This document shows, one piece after another, positions 25,516 to 35,154 of a stretch of 64,000 bases of DNA (within the stretch, counting starts at the first letter, position 1; each line of letters starts with the position of its first letter). Position numbers and translations under genes: made by a program. The stretch is from Oscillospiraceae bacterium (GTDB lineage: Bacteria > Bacillota > Clostridia > Oscillospirales > Oscillospiraceae). The stretch covers positions 41,307-105,306 of the forward strand of contig SVKL01000005.1 of the NCBI GenBank assembly GCA_015068495.1. Direction: 5' to 3'. The notes under the pieces are model-generated. The model was not told the origin of the DNA. It worked only from the letters and a program-made list of their open reading frames with translations, and did not search any database.

Positions 25516-26739
25516 ATGAAAAAATCTGTTTTAAGAGCCTACGCAGAGCTGATTGTCCGCTGCGGTGTGAATGTGCAAAAGGGACAGGAAGTTTTGATTT
25601 ATGCAGAGCTGGACCAGCCGGAGTTTGTAAAGCTGGTGGTAGAGGAGGCCTATAAGGCGAAGGCCAAGAAGGTCACCGTAGAATGGAACTACCAGCCATT
25701 GGAAAAGCTGCATGTGCGGTATCAGTCTGTGAAGACGATGGGCACAGTCACCGATTTCCAAAAAGCCCGTCAGCAGCACTACTGCGACACCATGCCTGCC
25801 CGTATCCATTTGATTTCCGAAGACCCGGACGGATTAAAGGGTATGAATATGGAAAAAGTGGCAAAGGCACGGAAAATGAGCTATCCCATTTTGAAGCCGT
25901 ATATCGATATGCGTGAGGGAAATCAGCAGTGGTGTATCGCCGCTGTGCCCGGCGCCGCTTGGGCAAAGAAGGTGTTCCCCGGCGTGCGGACAAGTGTGGC
26001 TATGGAAAAGCTGTGGGAGGCTATCTTGTATACCTCCCGTGTCACGGAAGACCCCATCGGGGAATGGGAAAAGCACAATCAAAATATCCACGCAAGATGC
26101 GATTACCTCAATAGCTTGGGCATCGCAAAGCTCCACTATACTGCCGACAACGGCACGGATTTTACCGTGGGTATGATTCCCGAGGCGATTTTCTGCGGCG
26201 GCAGCGAGGTTTCCCGTCCGGGCGTGGTGTTCAACCCCAACATTCCCAGCGAGGAATGCTTCATTTCTCCCAAACGGGGAGAGGCAGAGGGAATCGTGTA
26301 TTCCACAAAGCCCCTTTCCTATCAGGGTCAGCTGATTGACAACTTCTCCATCCGCTTTGAAAAGGGCAAGGCAGTGGAGGCAAAGGCAGAGGTAGGCGAA
26401 GAGCTGCTCAACACCATGATTTCTATGGACGAGGGTGCAGCCTACTTGGGCGAATGTGCATTGGTTCCCGAGAAAAGCCCCATTGCAGAAAGCGGCCTGC
26501 TGTTTTATAACACCCTGTTCGATGAAAATGCCGCCTGCCATTTGGCGTTGGGTATGGGCTATGTGGATACCATCCGCGACCATCATAATAAGACCCTTGA
26601 GGAGTGCCGCCAGCTGGGCGTCAACGACTCTATGATTCACGAGGACTTTATGATTGGCTGCCCCAGTATGAACATCGATGCCATCACCCGTGACGGCAAG
26701 GTAATCCCCATTTTCAGAAACGGAAACTGGGCTTTCTGA
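25516..26739 (+). CDS. M29-family aminopeptidase (AmpS/aminopeptidase T type)
   Basis: This 407-residue cytoplasmic metalloaminopeptidase removes N-terminal residues from peptides. Family metal ligands are visible: PSEECFISP (Glu), YLGECALVPE (Glu), ENAACHLALG (His) and NDSMIHEDFMIG (His and Asp). The N-terminal half carries the typical VEWNYQPLEKL region. Full length. A weak AAGGAG-type site precedes the ATG. It is monocistronic, with its own promoter and a promoter for rpmE following. Confidence 0.92.
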   Translation: MKKSVLRAYAELIVRCGVNVQKGQEVLIYAELDQPEFVKLVVEEAYKAKAKKVTVEWNYQPLEKLHVRYQSVKTMGTVTDFQKARQQHYCDTMPARIHLISEDPDGLKGMNMEKVAKARKMSYPILKPYIDMREGNQQWCIAAVPGAAWAKKVFPGVRTSVAMEKLWEAILYTSRVTEDPIGEWEKHNQNIHARCDYLNSLGIAKLHYTADNGTDFTVGMIPEAIFCGGSEVSRPGVVFNPNIPSEECFISPKRGEAEGIVYSTKPLSYQGQLIDNFSIRFEKGKAVEAKAEVGEELLNTMISMDEGAAYLGECALVPEKSPIAESGLLFYNTLFDENAACHLALGMGYVDTIRDHHNKTLEECRQLGVNDSMIHEDFMIGCPSMNIDAITRDGKVIPIFRNGNWAF

Positions 26740-26768
26740 TAAAAAATCAAAAAATTTCAAAAAAACCC

Positions 26769-26797
26769 TTGCATTATGGAATTAGTTGTGGTATCAT
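26769..26797 (+). promoter_or_regulatory. promoter of rpmE
   Basis: TTGCAT and TATCAT are 17 bp apart. Transcription would begin near 26804, about 60 nt before the start codon. Confidence 0.65.
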
Positions 26798-26816
26798 ATC
26801 CAAGCGATTAAGAATT

Positions 26817-26841
26817 GCTAGGGTAATTATGCCCTTTTAGC
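26817..26841 (+). promoter_or_regulatory. small hairpin in the rpmE leader (possible L31 leader)
   Basis: GCTA and TAGC enclose a GGGT/GCCC stem with loop AATTAT and a TTT bulge. L31 genes in Firmicutes are known to carry autoregulatory leader RNAs; whether this fits that model was not tested. Confidence 0.4.
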
Positions 26842-26863
26842 TTACTTGAAAGAGGTGAACAAC

Positions 26864-27064
26864 ATGAAGGAAGGCATCCATCCCAATTACGAACAGACAA
26901 CGATTCGTTGTGCTTGTGGCAACGTCTTTACGACCGGCTCCACCAAGAAGGACATCAAGGTTGAAATCTGCTCCAAGTGCCACCCTTTCTATACCGGCAA
27001 GCAGAAGCTGGTTGACACCGGTGGACGTGTTGACCGTTTCAATAAGAGATTCGGCTTGAAGTAA
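26864..27064 (+). CDS. rpmE: 50S ribosomal protein L31
   Basis: This 66-residue protein of the large ribosomal subunit is the zinc-binding (C+) type. It has CACGN near residue 16 and [10 protein letters not shown] near residue 36, ending [10 protein letters not shown]. The track starts 18 bp upstream at 26846; the AGAGGTG site favours the ATG at 26864, which gives the normal MKEGIHPNY start. It is monocistronic with its own terminator. Confidence 0.97.
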   Translation: MKEGIHPNYEQTTIRCACGNVFTTGSTKKDIKVEICSKCHPFYTGKQKLVDTGGRVDRFNKRFGLK

Positions 27065-27069
27065 GATTT

Positions 27070-27104
27070 AAGTCCGTGCTACGCATCGTAGTACGGACTT
27101 TTTT
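27070..27104 (+). terminator. terminator of rpmE
   Basis: AAGTCCGTGCTACG and CGTAGTACGGACTT pair with one G-T wobble, followed by a T run. Confidence 0.92.
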
Positions 27105-27126
27105 CTTTCCTTTTTTAAGAATAAGG

Positions 27127-27156
27127 TTGTGTGCAGGCGGTATGATGTGGTATAAT
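27127..27156 (+). promoter_or_regulatory. promoter of the hflX operon
   Basis: TTGTGT and a consensus TATAAT are 18 bp apart, about 30 bp before the hflX start. Confidence 0.55.
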
Positions 27157-27186
27157 ATAAGATAACGATGAAATAGGGGAGTCACG

Positions 27187-28455
27187 ATGGAACAGAATTT
27201 TGAGGAAAACAAGGTAGAACGGGCAGTGCTTGTCGGCTTAAACGCCGATACCTTTTCTTTGCAGCAGACCGCTACCGACGAAACGCTGGAGGAGCTGGAG
27301 GCGCTGTTAGAGACCGCCGGCGGCTTCTGCACGGGAAAAGTTCTGCAAAACCGCCACGCCCCCGATGCCCATAGCTTCATTGGCGAGGGAAAAGCGCAGG
27401 AAGTGAAAATGCTCTGTGAGTTTACCGAAGCCACAATGGTGGTGTTCGATAATGAGTTGTCTCCCGGCCATATCCGTGCATTGGAAGAGATTTTAGGCGT
27501 AACTGTCCTTGACAGAAGCGCATTGATTTTGGATATCTTTGCCCAGCGAGCCAAGACCAAGGAAGGCCGTCTGCAGGTGGAGCTGGCGCAGTATAAATAC
27601 TTGCTTCCCCGCCTGTCCGGTATGGGCAAAAGCTTGTCCCGTCAAGGCGGCGGCATCGGCACCCGGGGTCCGGGTGAAACCAAGCTGGAGTCGGATAAGC
27701 GGCACATCCGTGAACGGATTGCCCGCCTGCAGTCAGAGCTGGAGCAGGTGCGGCAGGTGCGCAGCGTCCAGCGGGAGCGCCGGCAGAAGAATTCTGTGCC
27801 GGTGGTGGCAATCGTGGGCTACACCAATGCAGGCAAATCCACCCTGTTAAATCACCTGACAGATGCAGGTATCCCCGCCAACAACCGCCTGTTTGATACC
27901 TTGGATACCACCTCCCGTCAGCTTACTGTGTCTGATAATCTGGACGTGATTTTGTCCGACACCGTTGGCTTTATTGCGAAGCTGCCCCACCATTTGGTGG
28001 ATGCTTTCCGCGCCACGCTGGAGGAGCTGGAGTATGCAGATTTGCTGCTTCACGTAATCGACTCCGCTGACCCCAACCGGCAGGAGCATATCGATGTGGT
28101 GGATAGCTTGATTGCCAAATTGGCAAAGCCGGAAACCAAGGTGCTCCGGTGCTATAACAAGGCGGATTTGGTCAGCCCCGAGGAGATTCCCGTGGGGCAG
28201 GACGTGGTAAAGATTTCCGCCAAAAAGGGCTATGGAATGGACGCCCTGTTGAAAGCCATAGAGGATGCGCTGGGCCACAGCCGGCACCATATTGAAGTGA
28301 CACTGCCTTATTCTATGGGCGGTATGGTAGAAACCCTTCACAGCAGCGCGCAGGTGCTCAGCACCGACTATACTGCCGAGGGGATTGTGGTGGAAACCGT
28401 TGTAGACCCGATTTTGTACGGCAGGCTGAAAGAGTATATCACAAAGGAGTGTTAA
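27187..28455 (+). CDS. hflX: GTPase HflX
   Basis: HflX is a GTPase that binds the 50S subunit and splits stalled ribosomes under stress. The 422-residue protein has the HflX N-domain ending in GGIGTRGPGETKLE, a coiled helix pair, then the G domain. Its P-loop is VGYTNAGKSTL near residue 205, followed by DTVGF and NKADL motifs. AGGGGA-type SD precedes the ATG. The next gene begins 3 bp after its stop. Confidence 0.96.
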   Translation: MEQNFEENKVERAVLVGLNADTFSLQQTATDETLEELEALLETAGGFCTGKVLQNRHAPDAHSFIGEGKAQEVKMLCEFTEATMVVFDNELSPGHIRALEEILGVTVLDRSALILDIFAQRAKTKEGRLQVELAQYKYLLPRLSGMGKSLSRQGGGIGTRGPGETKLESDKRHIRERIARLQSELEQVRQVRSVQRERRQKNSVPVVAIVGYTNAGKSTLLNHLTDAGIPANNRLFDTLDTTSRQLTVSDNLDVILSDTVGFIAKLPHHLVDAFRATLEELEYADLLLHVIDSADPNRQEHIDVVDSLIAKLAKPETKVLRCYNKADLVSPEEIPVGQDVVKISAKKGYGMDALLKAIEDALGHSRHHIEVTLPYSMGGMVETLHSSAQVLSTDYTAEGIVVETVVDPILYGRLKEYITKEC

Positions 28456-28458
28456 GCC

Positions 28459-29088
28459 TTGGAGGAATACTTGGTACCTTCCGGTTACGGTGAGGACGAG
28501 TTTGTTGAAAAAAAGTCAAGGTTTATCGGCAGGGTCTGGCCCGTTGAGACGGAGGAAGAGGCTCTTGCCAAAATAGCAGAAATGAAAAAGCAGCACTATG
28601 ACGCCACCCATAATTGCTGGGCATATGTGCTGAAAAGCGGCGCTATGCGGTTTTCTGACGATGGTGAGCCGGGAGGTACTGCCGGCAACCCGATGATGCA
28701 GGTGCTGCAAAAGGAAAACCTGTTCAATGTGTGCTGTGTGGTCACCCGCTATTTCGGCGGCACACTTTTGGGCGCCGGCGGTTTGGTCAGAGCCTATACC
28801 AAAGGCGCAAAAATTGCCATAGACGCCGCAGGCAAATCTATGAAACGGGTGTGGAGCGTGCTGTACATACCTTGCCCCTACAGCTTTTACGAGCGGGTGA
28901 AGCTGGAGGCAGAGGCGTTTGGGGGCGTTATTCGGGACACACAGTTCGGCGCGGAAGTGGAGCTGGAAATTCTGGTTGCCCAGCCAAAAGCGCAGGAATT
29001 TTTGGATAAGATTTTGGATATGACCTCCGGTACTGTGGAGGGAATGGAGACAAGTCAGGAATACAGAGCATTTCCCGTAGAGGAGTGA
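28459..29088 (+). CDS. YigZ/IMPACT-family protein
   Basis: The 209-residue protein has the UPF0029 N-terminal domain (KKSRFIGRVWPVETEEEALA, then DDGEPGGTAGNPM near residue 74, TRYFGGTLLGAGGLVRAY near 95). A small C-terminal ferredoxin-like domain (DUF1949) follows. It begins with TTG; AAAGGAG at the end of hflX is well spaced (9 bp) for this codon, and no ATG fits. Role in translation control is known only for eukaryotic relatives. Confidence 0.9.
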   Translation: MEEYLVPSGYGEDEFVEKKSRFIGRVWPVETEEEALAKIAEMKKQHYDATHNCWAYVLKSGAMRFSDDGEPGGTAGNPMMQVLQKENLFNVCCVVTRYFGGTLLGAGGLVRAYTKGAKIAIDAAGKSMKRVWSVLYIPCPYSFYERVKLEAEAFGGVIRDTQFGAEVELEILVAQPKAQEFLDKILDMTSGTVEGMETSQEYRAFPVEE

Positions 29089-29093
29089 ATGTA

Positions 29094-30107
29094 ATGACCA
29101 TTCGTGAAGAATTGGAAAAACTGGAACACGAGCAATTGGATAAACGGGCAGCCTTTGCCGACGAAACCAAGGGCAGACTCCATCCGGAGGAAGCCAAGGT
29201 GGAGGACGTGCGTACCGCTTATCAGCGGGATACGGACAAAATTGTCCACAGCAAGGCCTTTCGCCGGCTGATGCACAAGACACAGGTGTTTTTAAGCCCG
29301 GAGGGTGACCACTACCGTACCCGTATGACCCACACCCTTGAGGTGGCGCGAATTGCCCGCACCATTGCCAAAGCCCTTGACCTGAACGAGGATTTGGCAG
29401 AGGCGGTGGCAATGGGCCACGATTTGGGACATACCCCCTTCGGCCACGCCGGTGAGGTTGCGCTGTCTGAAGCGATGGGACAACCCTTCCGCCATAATGA
29501 GCAAAGCCTGCGGGTGGTGGATGTGTTGGAAAACGGCGGTGAGGGTTTGAACCTCACCTACGAAGTACGTATGGGTATTTTGGGTCACACCGGCCCCCGG
29601 ATTCCGGAAACTATGGAAGGACAGATTGTCCGCTGGGCAGACCGGATGGCTTACGTAAACCACGATATTGACGATGCGATTCGGGCAGGAATTCTGCAAA
29701 ACAGTGATATTCCCAAGTTTGTGCTGAAGACACTGGGAGCAACCCATTCTGCCAGAATCAACACCTTGGTGTGCGATATGATTACTGCTTCCCGGGAGGC
29801 AGGTGCCATTACCCTGTCCGGCCACGTGGAAAAAGCCCTGCAGGAGCTGCGGGAATTTATGTTTGAGCGGGTTTACCGCAATCCCGTTGCCAAGGGTGAG
29901 GAAACCAAGGCAAAGGAAATGCTGAAACGGCTCTATGATTACTACTACCGCAATCCCCAGGCGTTACCGTCAGACTTCCAGCCCCAGATGTCTCTGGAGG
30001 GGATGGAGCGTACGGTCTGCGACTATATTGCCGGTATGACCGATAACTACGCAGTGGACAAATACACCGAGATTTTTATCCCGTCCGGCTGGAATGTCCG
30101 GGGATAA
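29094..30107 (+). CDS. dgt: deoxyguanosinetriphosphate triphosphohydrolase-like HD protein
   Basis: This HD-domain enzyme hydrolyses dNTPs to the nucleoside and triphosphate. The 337-residue length is that of the shorter, dGTPase-like group. Motifs are RRLMHKTQVF, RTRMTHTLEVA (metal His), MGHDLGHTPFGHAGE (HD pair and His cluster) and AYVNHDIDDA. The track begins at GTG 29085; the AGGAG site is 8 bp from ATG 29094, which I prefer. It follows yigZ in the same operon. Confidence 0.93.
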   Translation: MTIREELEKLEHEQLDKRAAFADETKGRLHPEEAKVEDVRTAYQRDTDKIVHSKAFRRLMHKTQVFLSPEGDHYRTRMTHTLEVARIARTIAKALDLNEDLAEAVAMGHDLGHTPFGHAGEVALSEAMGQPFRHNEQSLRVVDVLENGGEGLNLTYEVRMGILGHTGPRIPETMEGQIVRWADRMAYVNHDIDDAIRAGILQNSDIPKFVLKTLGATHSARINTLVCDMITASREAGAITLSGHVEKALQELREFMFERVYRNPVAKGEETKAKEMLKRLYDYYYRNPQALPSDFQPQMSLEGMERTVCDYIAGMTDNYAVDKYTEIFIPSGWNVRG

Positions 30108-30132
30108 TTGCGTATCAAAGGAGTTGACTGCT

Positions 30133-30789
30133 ATGTGTGAACAATGGAGCGGGAAGAAGTGGTACTGCTACGGTACCTCTATGACAGATAATCGCGGCGA
30201 CATCAAATCCGGCTACTATTCCGGCTTTTTGGCGGAAATGGCTGGCTTGGAGGAGCATAACTTCGGCAAGGGCGGCAGCGGTGTCGTACCGTCCATCCAC
30301 GGGCAGGACAGCATTAAATCCCGGGTTATGACCTTGGAGGACGGGAAAGCAGAAGCGGATCTTATCACTGTGGAAATCATTCCCAATGATATGGCAGCGC
30401 CGCTGGGCGCAGTTACGGACTGGGAAGATGATACCTTCTGCGGCAACGTGAACCAAATGTTGGCATACCTGCAGGAAAATACAAAAGCGGCAATTGCGGT
30501 CTTGATTGCCACAAGAAGCCGTTACAATTATCAGAACAAAGAAGAACAATATACTCCCAACAGTGAATTTGTACAGGAAAGACTGGTTTGGGAAGAGGCT
30601 GTGGAAACCATCTGCCGAATGCACGGCATCCCTTGCTGGAACGGCGCGGCAGAGGGTGGTCTCGGCTATTACCGTATGGGTAAGGATAATGAATATGTGC
30701 AGGACCAAATCCACCTGACAGCAAAAGGCGGCAAAGTCCTTGCGCAATACTATTGGGGAAAGCTGCAAAATCTTTACCCCGTCAAATGA
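30133..30789 (+). CDS. SGNH/GDSL-type hydrolase
   Basis: This protein of about 218 residues shows the four SGNH blocks: YGTSMTD (nucleophile Ser, a GTS variant of GDS), FGKGGSG (Gly), IPND (Asn) and DQIHLTAKGG (catalytic Asp and His). It has no signal peptide, so it should act inside the cell as an esterase or deacetylase of unknown substrate. The track start at 30094 lies in the dgt gene; ATG 30133 has AAAGGAG 9 bp upstream. Its place between dgt and dnaG is unusual and looks like an insertion into a conserved operon. Confidence 0.82.
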   Translation: MCEQWSGKKWYCYGTSMTDNRGDIKSGYYSGFLAEMAGLEEHNFGKGGSGVVPSIHGQDSIKSRVMTLEDGKAEADLITVEIIPNDMAAPLGAVTDWEDDTFCGNVNQMLAYLQENTKAAIAVLIATRSRYNYQNKEEQYTPNSEFVQERLVWEEAVETICRMHGIPCWNGAAEGGLGYYRMGKDNEYVQDQIHLTAKGGKVLAQYYWGKLQNLYPVK

Positions 30790-30818
30790 TTTGAAATTTC
30801 ACGAAAGGAGGCAAAATA

Positions 30819-32570
30819 ATGGCTTTTCCGCAGTCGTTTATCGATGAACTTGTGGCTCGCAACCCCATTGAAGAAGTGGTGGGTCAGTATGTGAGTCTGA
30901 AGCGCTCCGGCGCCAATATGTTTGGACTGTGTCCGTTCCACGGGGAGAAGACAGCCTCCTTTTCTGTAGCCCCCGATAAGGGCATCTATTACTGCTTCGG
31001 TTGCCATAAAGGCGGCGGCGCCATCAACTTTATGATGGAGCTGGAGGGCTTAAGCTATCCGGACGCTGTCCGTTCCCTTGCCAAACGGGTGGGAATGGAA
31101 GTGCCGGAGGATGAGCAGTACCAAAGTCGCTACCGCGCGCAGGAGCGCCTATGGGCATTGCATAAGGAGGCGGCTCGCTTCTTCCACAGCCAGCTGTATG
31201 CGCCTGTGGGAAAACACGCATTGGAATATGCGCTGGGACGGGGAATGTCCAAAGGCATCCTCACCACCTTCGGCGTGGGCTACGCCCCGGACTCTTGGGA
31301 TTCTATGATCAAGGCGATGAAAGCCAAGGGCTATACGGAGCAGGAGCTGATTGATTCCGGCTTGGTGACCAAATCCCAGAAAAACGGCAGCATTTTTGAT
31401 AGATTCCGGGACAGACTGATGTTCCCCATTATCGATGTGCGTGGCAATGTCATCGCCTTTGGCGGCCGTACACTGAAAAACGATAAGGATACTGCCAAGT
31501 ACTTAAATTCCCCGGAAACCATTATCTTCAATAAGCGGAAAAATCTGTTCGGCTTGAACCTTGCCAAAAAGAGCAAGGAAAACAGCTTGATTTTGGTAGA
31601 GGGCAATATCGATGTGGTGGCGCTGCATCAATACGGATTTGACAATGCAGTGGCATCTTTGGGAACAAGCCTTACAGAGGAGCAGGCGGCGCTGATGACC
31701 CGGTACGCCGAGCAGATTATTCTTCTCTACGACAGCGATCAGGCAGGGCAAAATGCAACCGCCCGGGCAATTCCCATTTTGGAAAAGGCAGGCCTGCAGG
31801 TGAAGGTTTTGCACGTGAAAGGGGCAAAAGACCCGGACGAATTTTTGAAAAAATTCGGTGCAGACAGATTCCGGCTTCTGCTGGAGGAGTCCTCCAATCG
31901 GGTAGAGTATCAGTTAAACGCCATTCGCAAAAAGTACGATTTGTCTGTGGACGACCAGAAAATCCGTTATGTCCACGAGGCGGCAGAGCTGATTTGTACG
32001 CTGGACAGCTCCATTAAGCGGGAGGTCTACGGCGGCCGTGTGGCGGAGTCTGCCGGCATCAGTATGGACGCTATGAAGCTGGAGGTCAACAAGGCCTTTA
32101 AGCGGCGTATTGCCATTGAGAAAAAGAAACAGGAAAAGGTAGACTTGGCGCCTATGAAGGCGTTGCAGCCAAAGGACCGGTCTATCCGTTATGAGAATAT
32201 GAAATCCGCATTGGCAGAGGAAGGCATTATCGTCCAAGCTCTGCGGGAGCCGGCGCTGCTGGACCTTTGCCGGAATCTGACACCGGCGCATTTTTCTGTG
32301 GACCTTTTGGGTCGGGTGTACGGTCAGCTGCAAGACCGGCACAGCAAGGGAATGGAGCTGTCTGTTGGTGTGTTGGCGGATTTGACACCGGAGGAAAGCG
32401 CACATATTGCCGGCATCTGCCAAAGACAGACAGGGCCTGTGAATGAAACCGCTTTCCGGGATTGTGTCAAAACCATTCTCTCAGAGAATCAGAGCCGTGG
32501 AATCCAATCTGACGATGATTTGATGGCGCTGCGAAATAAGCTGAAGGAAAGTAAGGGAACGAAAGTATGA
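30819..32570 (+). CDS. dnaG: DNA primase
   Basis: DnaG makes RNA primers for replication. The 583-residue protein has the CHC2 zinc finger ([11 protein letters not shown] and [10 protein letters not shown]), the primase core and the TOPRIM acidic motif [10 protein letters not shown] near residue 260 with [12 protein letters not shown] further on. A C-terminal helicase-interaction domain is present but short. Its ATG follows a GAAAGGAGG site. It overlaps the downstream sigma gene by 4 bp (ATGA). Confidence 0.96.
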   Translation: MAFPQSFIDELVARNPIEEVVGQYVSLKRSGANMFGLCPFHGEKTASFSVAPDKGIYYCFGCHKGGGAINFMMELEGLSYPDAVRSLAKRVGMEVPEDEQYQSRYRAQERLWALHKEAARFFHSQLYAPVGKHALEYALGRGMSKGILTTFGVGYAPDSWDSMIKAMKAKGYTEQELIDSGLVTKSQKNGSIFDRFRDRLMFPIIDVRGNVIAFGGRTLKNDKDTAKYLNSPETIIFNKRKNLFGLNLAKKSKENSLILVEGNIDVVALHQYGFDNAVASLGTSLTEEQAALMTRYAEQIILLYDSDQAGQNATARAIPILEKAGLQVKVLHVKGAKDPDEFLKKFGADRFRLLLEESSNRVEYQLNAIRKKYDLSVDDQKIRYVHEAAELICTLDSSIKREVYGGRVAESAGISMDAMKLEVNKAFKRRIAIEKKKQEKVDLAPMKALQPKDRSIRYENMKSALAEEGIIVQALREPALLDLCRNLTPAHFSVDLLGRVYGQLQDRHSKGMELSVGVLADLTPEESAHIAGICQRQTGPVNETAFRDCVKTILSENQSRGIQSDDDLMALRNKLKESKGTKV

Positions 32571-33427
32571 CCCTACTGGAAAAACAGGAGATTCCCGTCA
32601 GCCACGGGGAGGACGAGGTGCAGCAGTATCTGCAGCAGATTCGCACAATCCCCCGCCTGACGGTCCAAGAGGAACGGGAATTGGCGAAGCTGTGCGCTGA
32701 CGGAGACGAAGAGGCAATCCGTAAAATGGTCAGCGCAAATTTGCGACTGGTGGTGTCTGTAGCAAAGGAATATGCCGGACGGGGCGTCCCGCTGTTGGAT
32801 TTGATTCAAGAGGGGAGTATCGGTCTGCTGATTGCCGCGAAAAAGTTTGATTATACCTTGGATTATCGGTTTTCCACCTATGCCACCAAATGGATTCGGC
32901 AGGGTGTGAGCCGATGCATCCTAAACCACGCGGGCCTGATTCGTGTGCCGGTACATACCGCGGAGCGAATCCGCAAGGTGTTCGCGGTGAAGACGGCGCT
33001 GCAGCAGGAGCAGGGGCGGGAGCCGCTGCCGGAGGAGATTGCGGAAAAAACGGGTTTTTCTCTGAAAAAGGTCAAGGAATATATGTCCTTGGTCCCGGAA
33101 ATTTGCTCCTTGGATGCGCCTGCCGGTGAAGAGGATGGTACGCTGGGGCTTTTCTTGGAGGATTTGCAAGCGCCGCAACCCCAGGAAGCGCTGATTCGTC
33201 GGGAACTGGAGCATACAATGGACGCCCTTTTGGGACAGCTGACGGAGCGGCAGCGACTCCTTCTGCGGCTGCGGTTTGGTATGGAGGATGACGTTTGCTA
33301 TTCTTTGGAAGCAATCGGTGAGAAACTGGGTGTTTCCAAGGAGCGTGCTCGTCAAATCGAGCATCAGGCGATGAACAAGCTGCAGGCGCTTAGCGCTGGC
33401 TTGGGATTGGAGGACTTTTTAAGCTGA
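32567..33427 (+). CDS. RpoD-like sigma-70 factor, divergent, no region 1.1
   Basis: The 286-residue protein has sigma regions 1.2 (about 16-45), 2 (55-130), 3 (150-195) and 4 (220-285). Region 2.1-2.2 reads [18 protein letters not shown] and [12 protein letters not shown]. Region 2.3-2.4 is [20 protein letters not shown], where housekeeping factors read YATWWIRQAITRAIAD; the first of the paired melting tryptophans is Lys108. Region 4.2 reads [14 protein letters not shown]. It occupies the place of sigA after dnaG, yet its core differs more than expected for a housekeeping factor, so I call it RpoD-like only. It is followed directly by a second sigma-like gene. Confidence 0.82.
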   Translation: MTLLEKQEIPVSHGEDEVQQYLQQIRTIPRLTVQEERELAKLCADGDEEAIRKMVSANLRLVVSVAKEYAGRGVPLLDLIQEGSIGLLIAAKKFDYTLDYRFSTYATKWIRQGVSRCILNHAGLIRVPVHTAERIRKVFAVKTALQQEQGREPLPEEIAEKTGFSLKKVKEYMSLVPEICSLDAPAGEEDGTLGLFLEDLQAPQPQEALIRRELEHTMDALLGQLTERQRLLLRLRFGMEDDVCYSLEAIGEKLGVSKERARQIEHQAMNKLQALSAGLGLEDFLS

Positions 33428-34455
33428 TGGAATTTACGTTTGAGCCATCCCCTTGGGAATTGGCTGTGGATAAGCTGCGTGCCGGCGACAAAATTTCAGC
33501 AATGCAGTGCCTGCATCTGCTGGAGGAGCTGTCGGAAGCGGAAGGGGAGGAAGCGCTGCTTTCTCTGGAGGAAAAGGGTGTCGCCTTGGACATATCCGAC
33601 CTTCCGAAGAGCAGCGGCACCGGCGCAGCTGCGGTGCGTCTGAATTTAGAGCAAAAGCTGGTAGAAAAAGGGGAATTATTGACCGGATTGGCAGAAACCG
33701 ATCCTTTGCGGCTCTACTTGGAAGAACTGGCAGATATGCAGTCCACGGAAGATGCAGAGCAGTTGGCAGCCCAGTATGCCGCAGGTGACGATTCCGTGAC
33801 CCAGCAGCTTGTGAATCTGTCACTCAATCGGGTGGTGGAAAGCGCCTGCCAAATGACCGGCCGGGGCGTTCTGCTGCTGGACTTGATTCAAGAGGGCAGC
33901 TTGGGACTGTGGCAAGGCCTGCTCCATTACCAAGGCGGAAATTATGTAAACCATATAACGTGGTGGATTCACCAGTACTTGGCCAAGGCTGTGCTGCTGC
34001 AGGCCAGTTCCTCTGACATCGGCCAAAAGCTGCGTCGGGGAATGGAGGACTATCAGGATATGGATCAGAAGCTCCTTGTGGAACTGGGCAGAAATCCCAC
34101 CGTTGAGGAAATTGCCGAGGCAATCCACGTAACAGTGGAGGAGGCAAATACCTATGCTTCCGTGCTGGCGCAGGCAAGGCTTCGCCAACAGGTAGACAGC
34201 GTCCGGGCACCTAAGGAAGAAACGCCGGACGATCAGCACGCGGTAGAGGATACCGCCTATTTTCAGATGCGTCAGCGGATTTTGGAGCTGCTGTCCACCT
34301 TGAGCCAGCAAGAGGCAAAGCTGCTGACCTTGCGTTTTGGCTTGGAAGGTGGCGCGCCTATGACGCCGCAACAGACCGGGGAGGCTTTGGGGCTGACTCC
34401 GGACGAGGTTGTTCAAATAGAAACCGCCGCGCTGCAAAAACTGCGGCAGCAGTGA
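33427..34455 (+). CDS. degenerate sigma-70-like protein with region 1.1-like N-terminus
   Basis: The 342-residue protein overlaps the upstream sigma gene by one base. Residues 10-60 look like region 1.1 (a DKISAMQCLHLL helix, then GVALDISDLP). Residues 90-130 match region 1.2 (TDPLRLYLEEL), and [20 protein letters not shown] at 145-164 is a clear region 2.2. Region 2.3-2.4 is poorly conserved: NYVNHITWWIHQYLAKAVLL replaces the FSTYATWWIRQAITRAI consensus. A region 4-like tail (LSQQEAKLLTLRFGLEGG, 292-309) ends with IETAALQKLRQQ. It may bind core RNA polymerase without ordinary promoter recognition. No functional name is justified. Confidence 0.75.
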   Translation: MEFTFEPSPWELAVDKLRAGDKISAMQCLHLLEELSEAEGEEALLSLEEKGVALDISDLPKSSGTGAAAVRLNLEQKLVEKGELLTGLAETDPLRLYLEELADMQSTEDAEQLAAQYAAGDDSVTQQLVNLSLNRVVESACQMTGRGVLLLDLIQEGSLGLWQGLLHYQGGNYVNHITWWIHQYLAKAVLLQASSSDIGQKLRRGMEDYQDMDQKLLVELGRNPTVEEIAEAIHVTVEEANTYASVLAQARLRQQVDSVRAPKEETPDDQHAVEDTAYFQMRQRILELLSTLSQQEAKLLTLRFGLEGGAPMTPQQTGEALGLTPDEVVQIETAALQKLRQQ

Positions 34456-34473
34456 TTATGAGGAGGAAATAAA

Positions 34474-35154
34474 ATGGCAAAGACATACGCAATTGCGATT
34501 GACGGTCCTGCCGGCGCAGGTAAAAGCACCATTGCAAAGCGCCTTGCGGCAGAATTGGGATATTACTACGTGGATACCGGTGCGATTTACCGTACCGTGG
34601 CGTATTTTTTGGACCTGCTGGGCGTTAGCCCCAAGGATGTAGATGGGGTTGAGCGGTACATCGACGAATTGACCATTGAAATTGAGTACGATGCCGAGGG
34701 CAAGCAGCATATGCTGATGAACGGTATGGATGTGACGGGTGAAATCCGTACACAGGACATTTCTCAAAAGGCAAGTCTGGTATCCGCCCACGCAGTTGTC
34801 CGCGAGGTGCTGCTGGATATGCAGCGGGATGTGGCAAAGGCCCATAATGTGATTATGGACGGACGGGATATCGGCACAGTGGTGCTGCCCAAGGCAGATG
34901 TGAAAATCTTTCTTACTGCTTCAGCAGAGGTGCGTGCAAAACGCCGTACAGACGAGCTGATTGCCAAGGGACAAAAGGCTGAATTTGATGTGGTGCTGAA
35001 GGAAATCCAGCAGCGGGATTATCAGGATACCCATCGGGAAATCGCTCCCCTGAAAATGGCAAGAGATTCCATTAAGCTGGACACTTCCGAGCTGGATATT
35101 GAGGGCGTTGTGGCGGCAATGAAAAAGATTATCGGGGAGAAGATTCCTCTATGA
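34474..35154 (+). CDS. cmk: (d)CMP kinase
   Basis: Cmk phosphorylates CMP and dCMP. The 226-residue protein starts AIDGPAGAGKSTIAKRLA (P-loop) with YYVDTGAIYRTVAY next and a MDGRDIGTVVLP motif near residue 128, all standard. GAGGAAAT lies before the ATG. It overlaps ispH-rpsA by 4 bp, a conserved order in Clostridia. Confidence 0.96.
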   Translation: MAKTYAIAIDGPAGAGKSTIAKRLAAELGYYYVDTGAIYRTVAYFLDLLGVSPKDVDGVERYIDELTIEIEYDAEGKQHMLMNGMDVTGEIRTQDISQKASLVSAHAVVREVLLDMQRDVAKAHNVIMDGRDIGTVVLPKADVKIFLTASAEVRAKRRTDELIAKGQKAEFDVVLKEIQQRDYQDTHREIAPLKMARDSIKLDTSELDIEGVVAAMKKIIGEKIPL

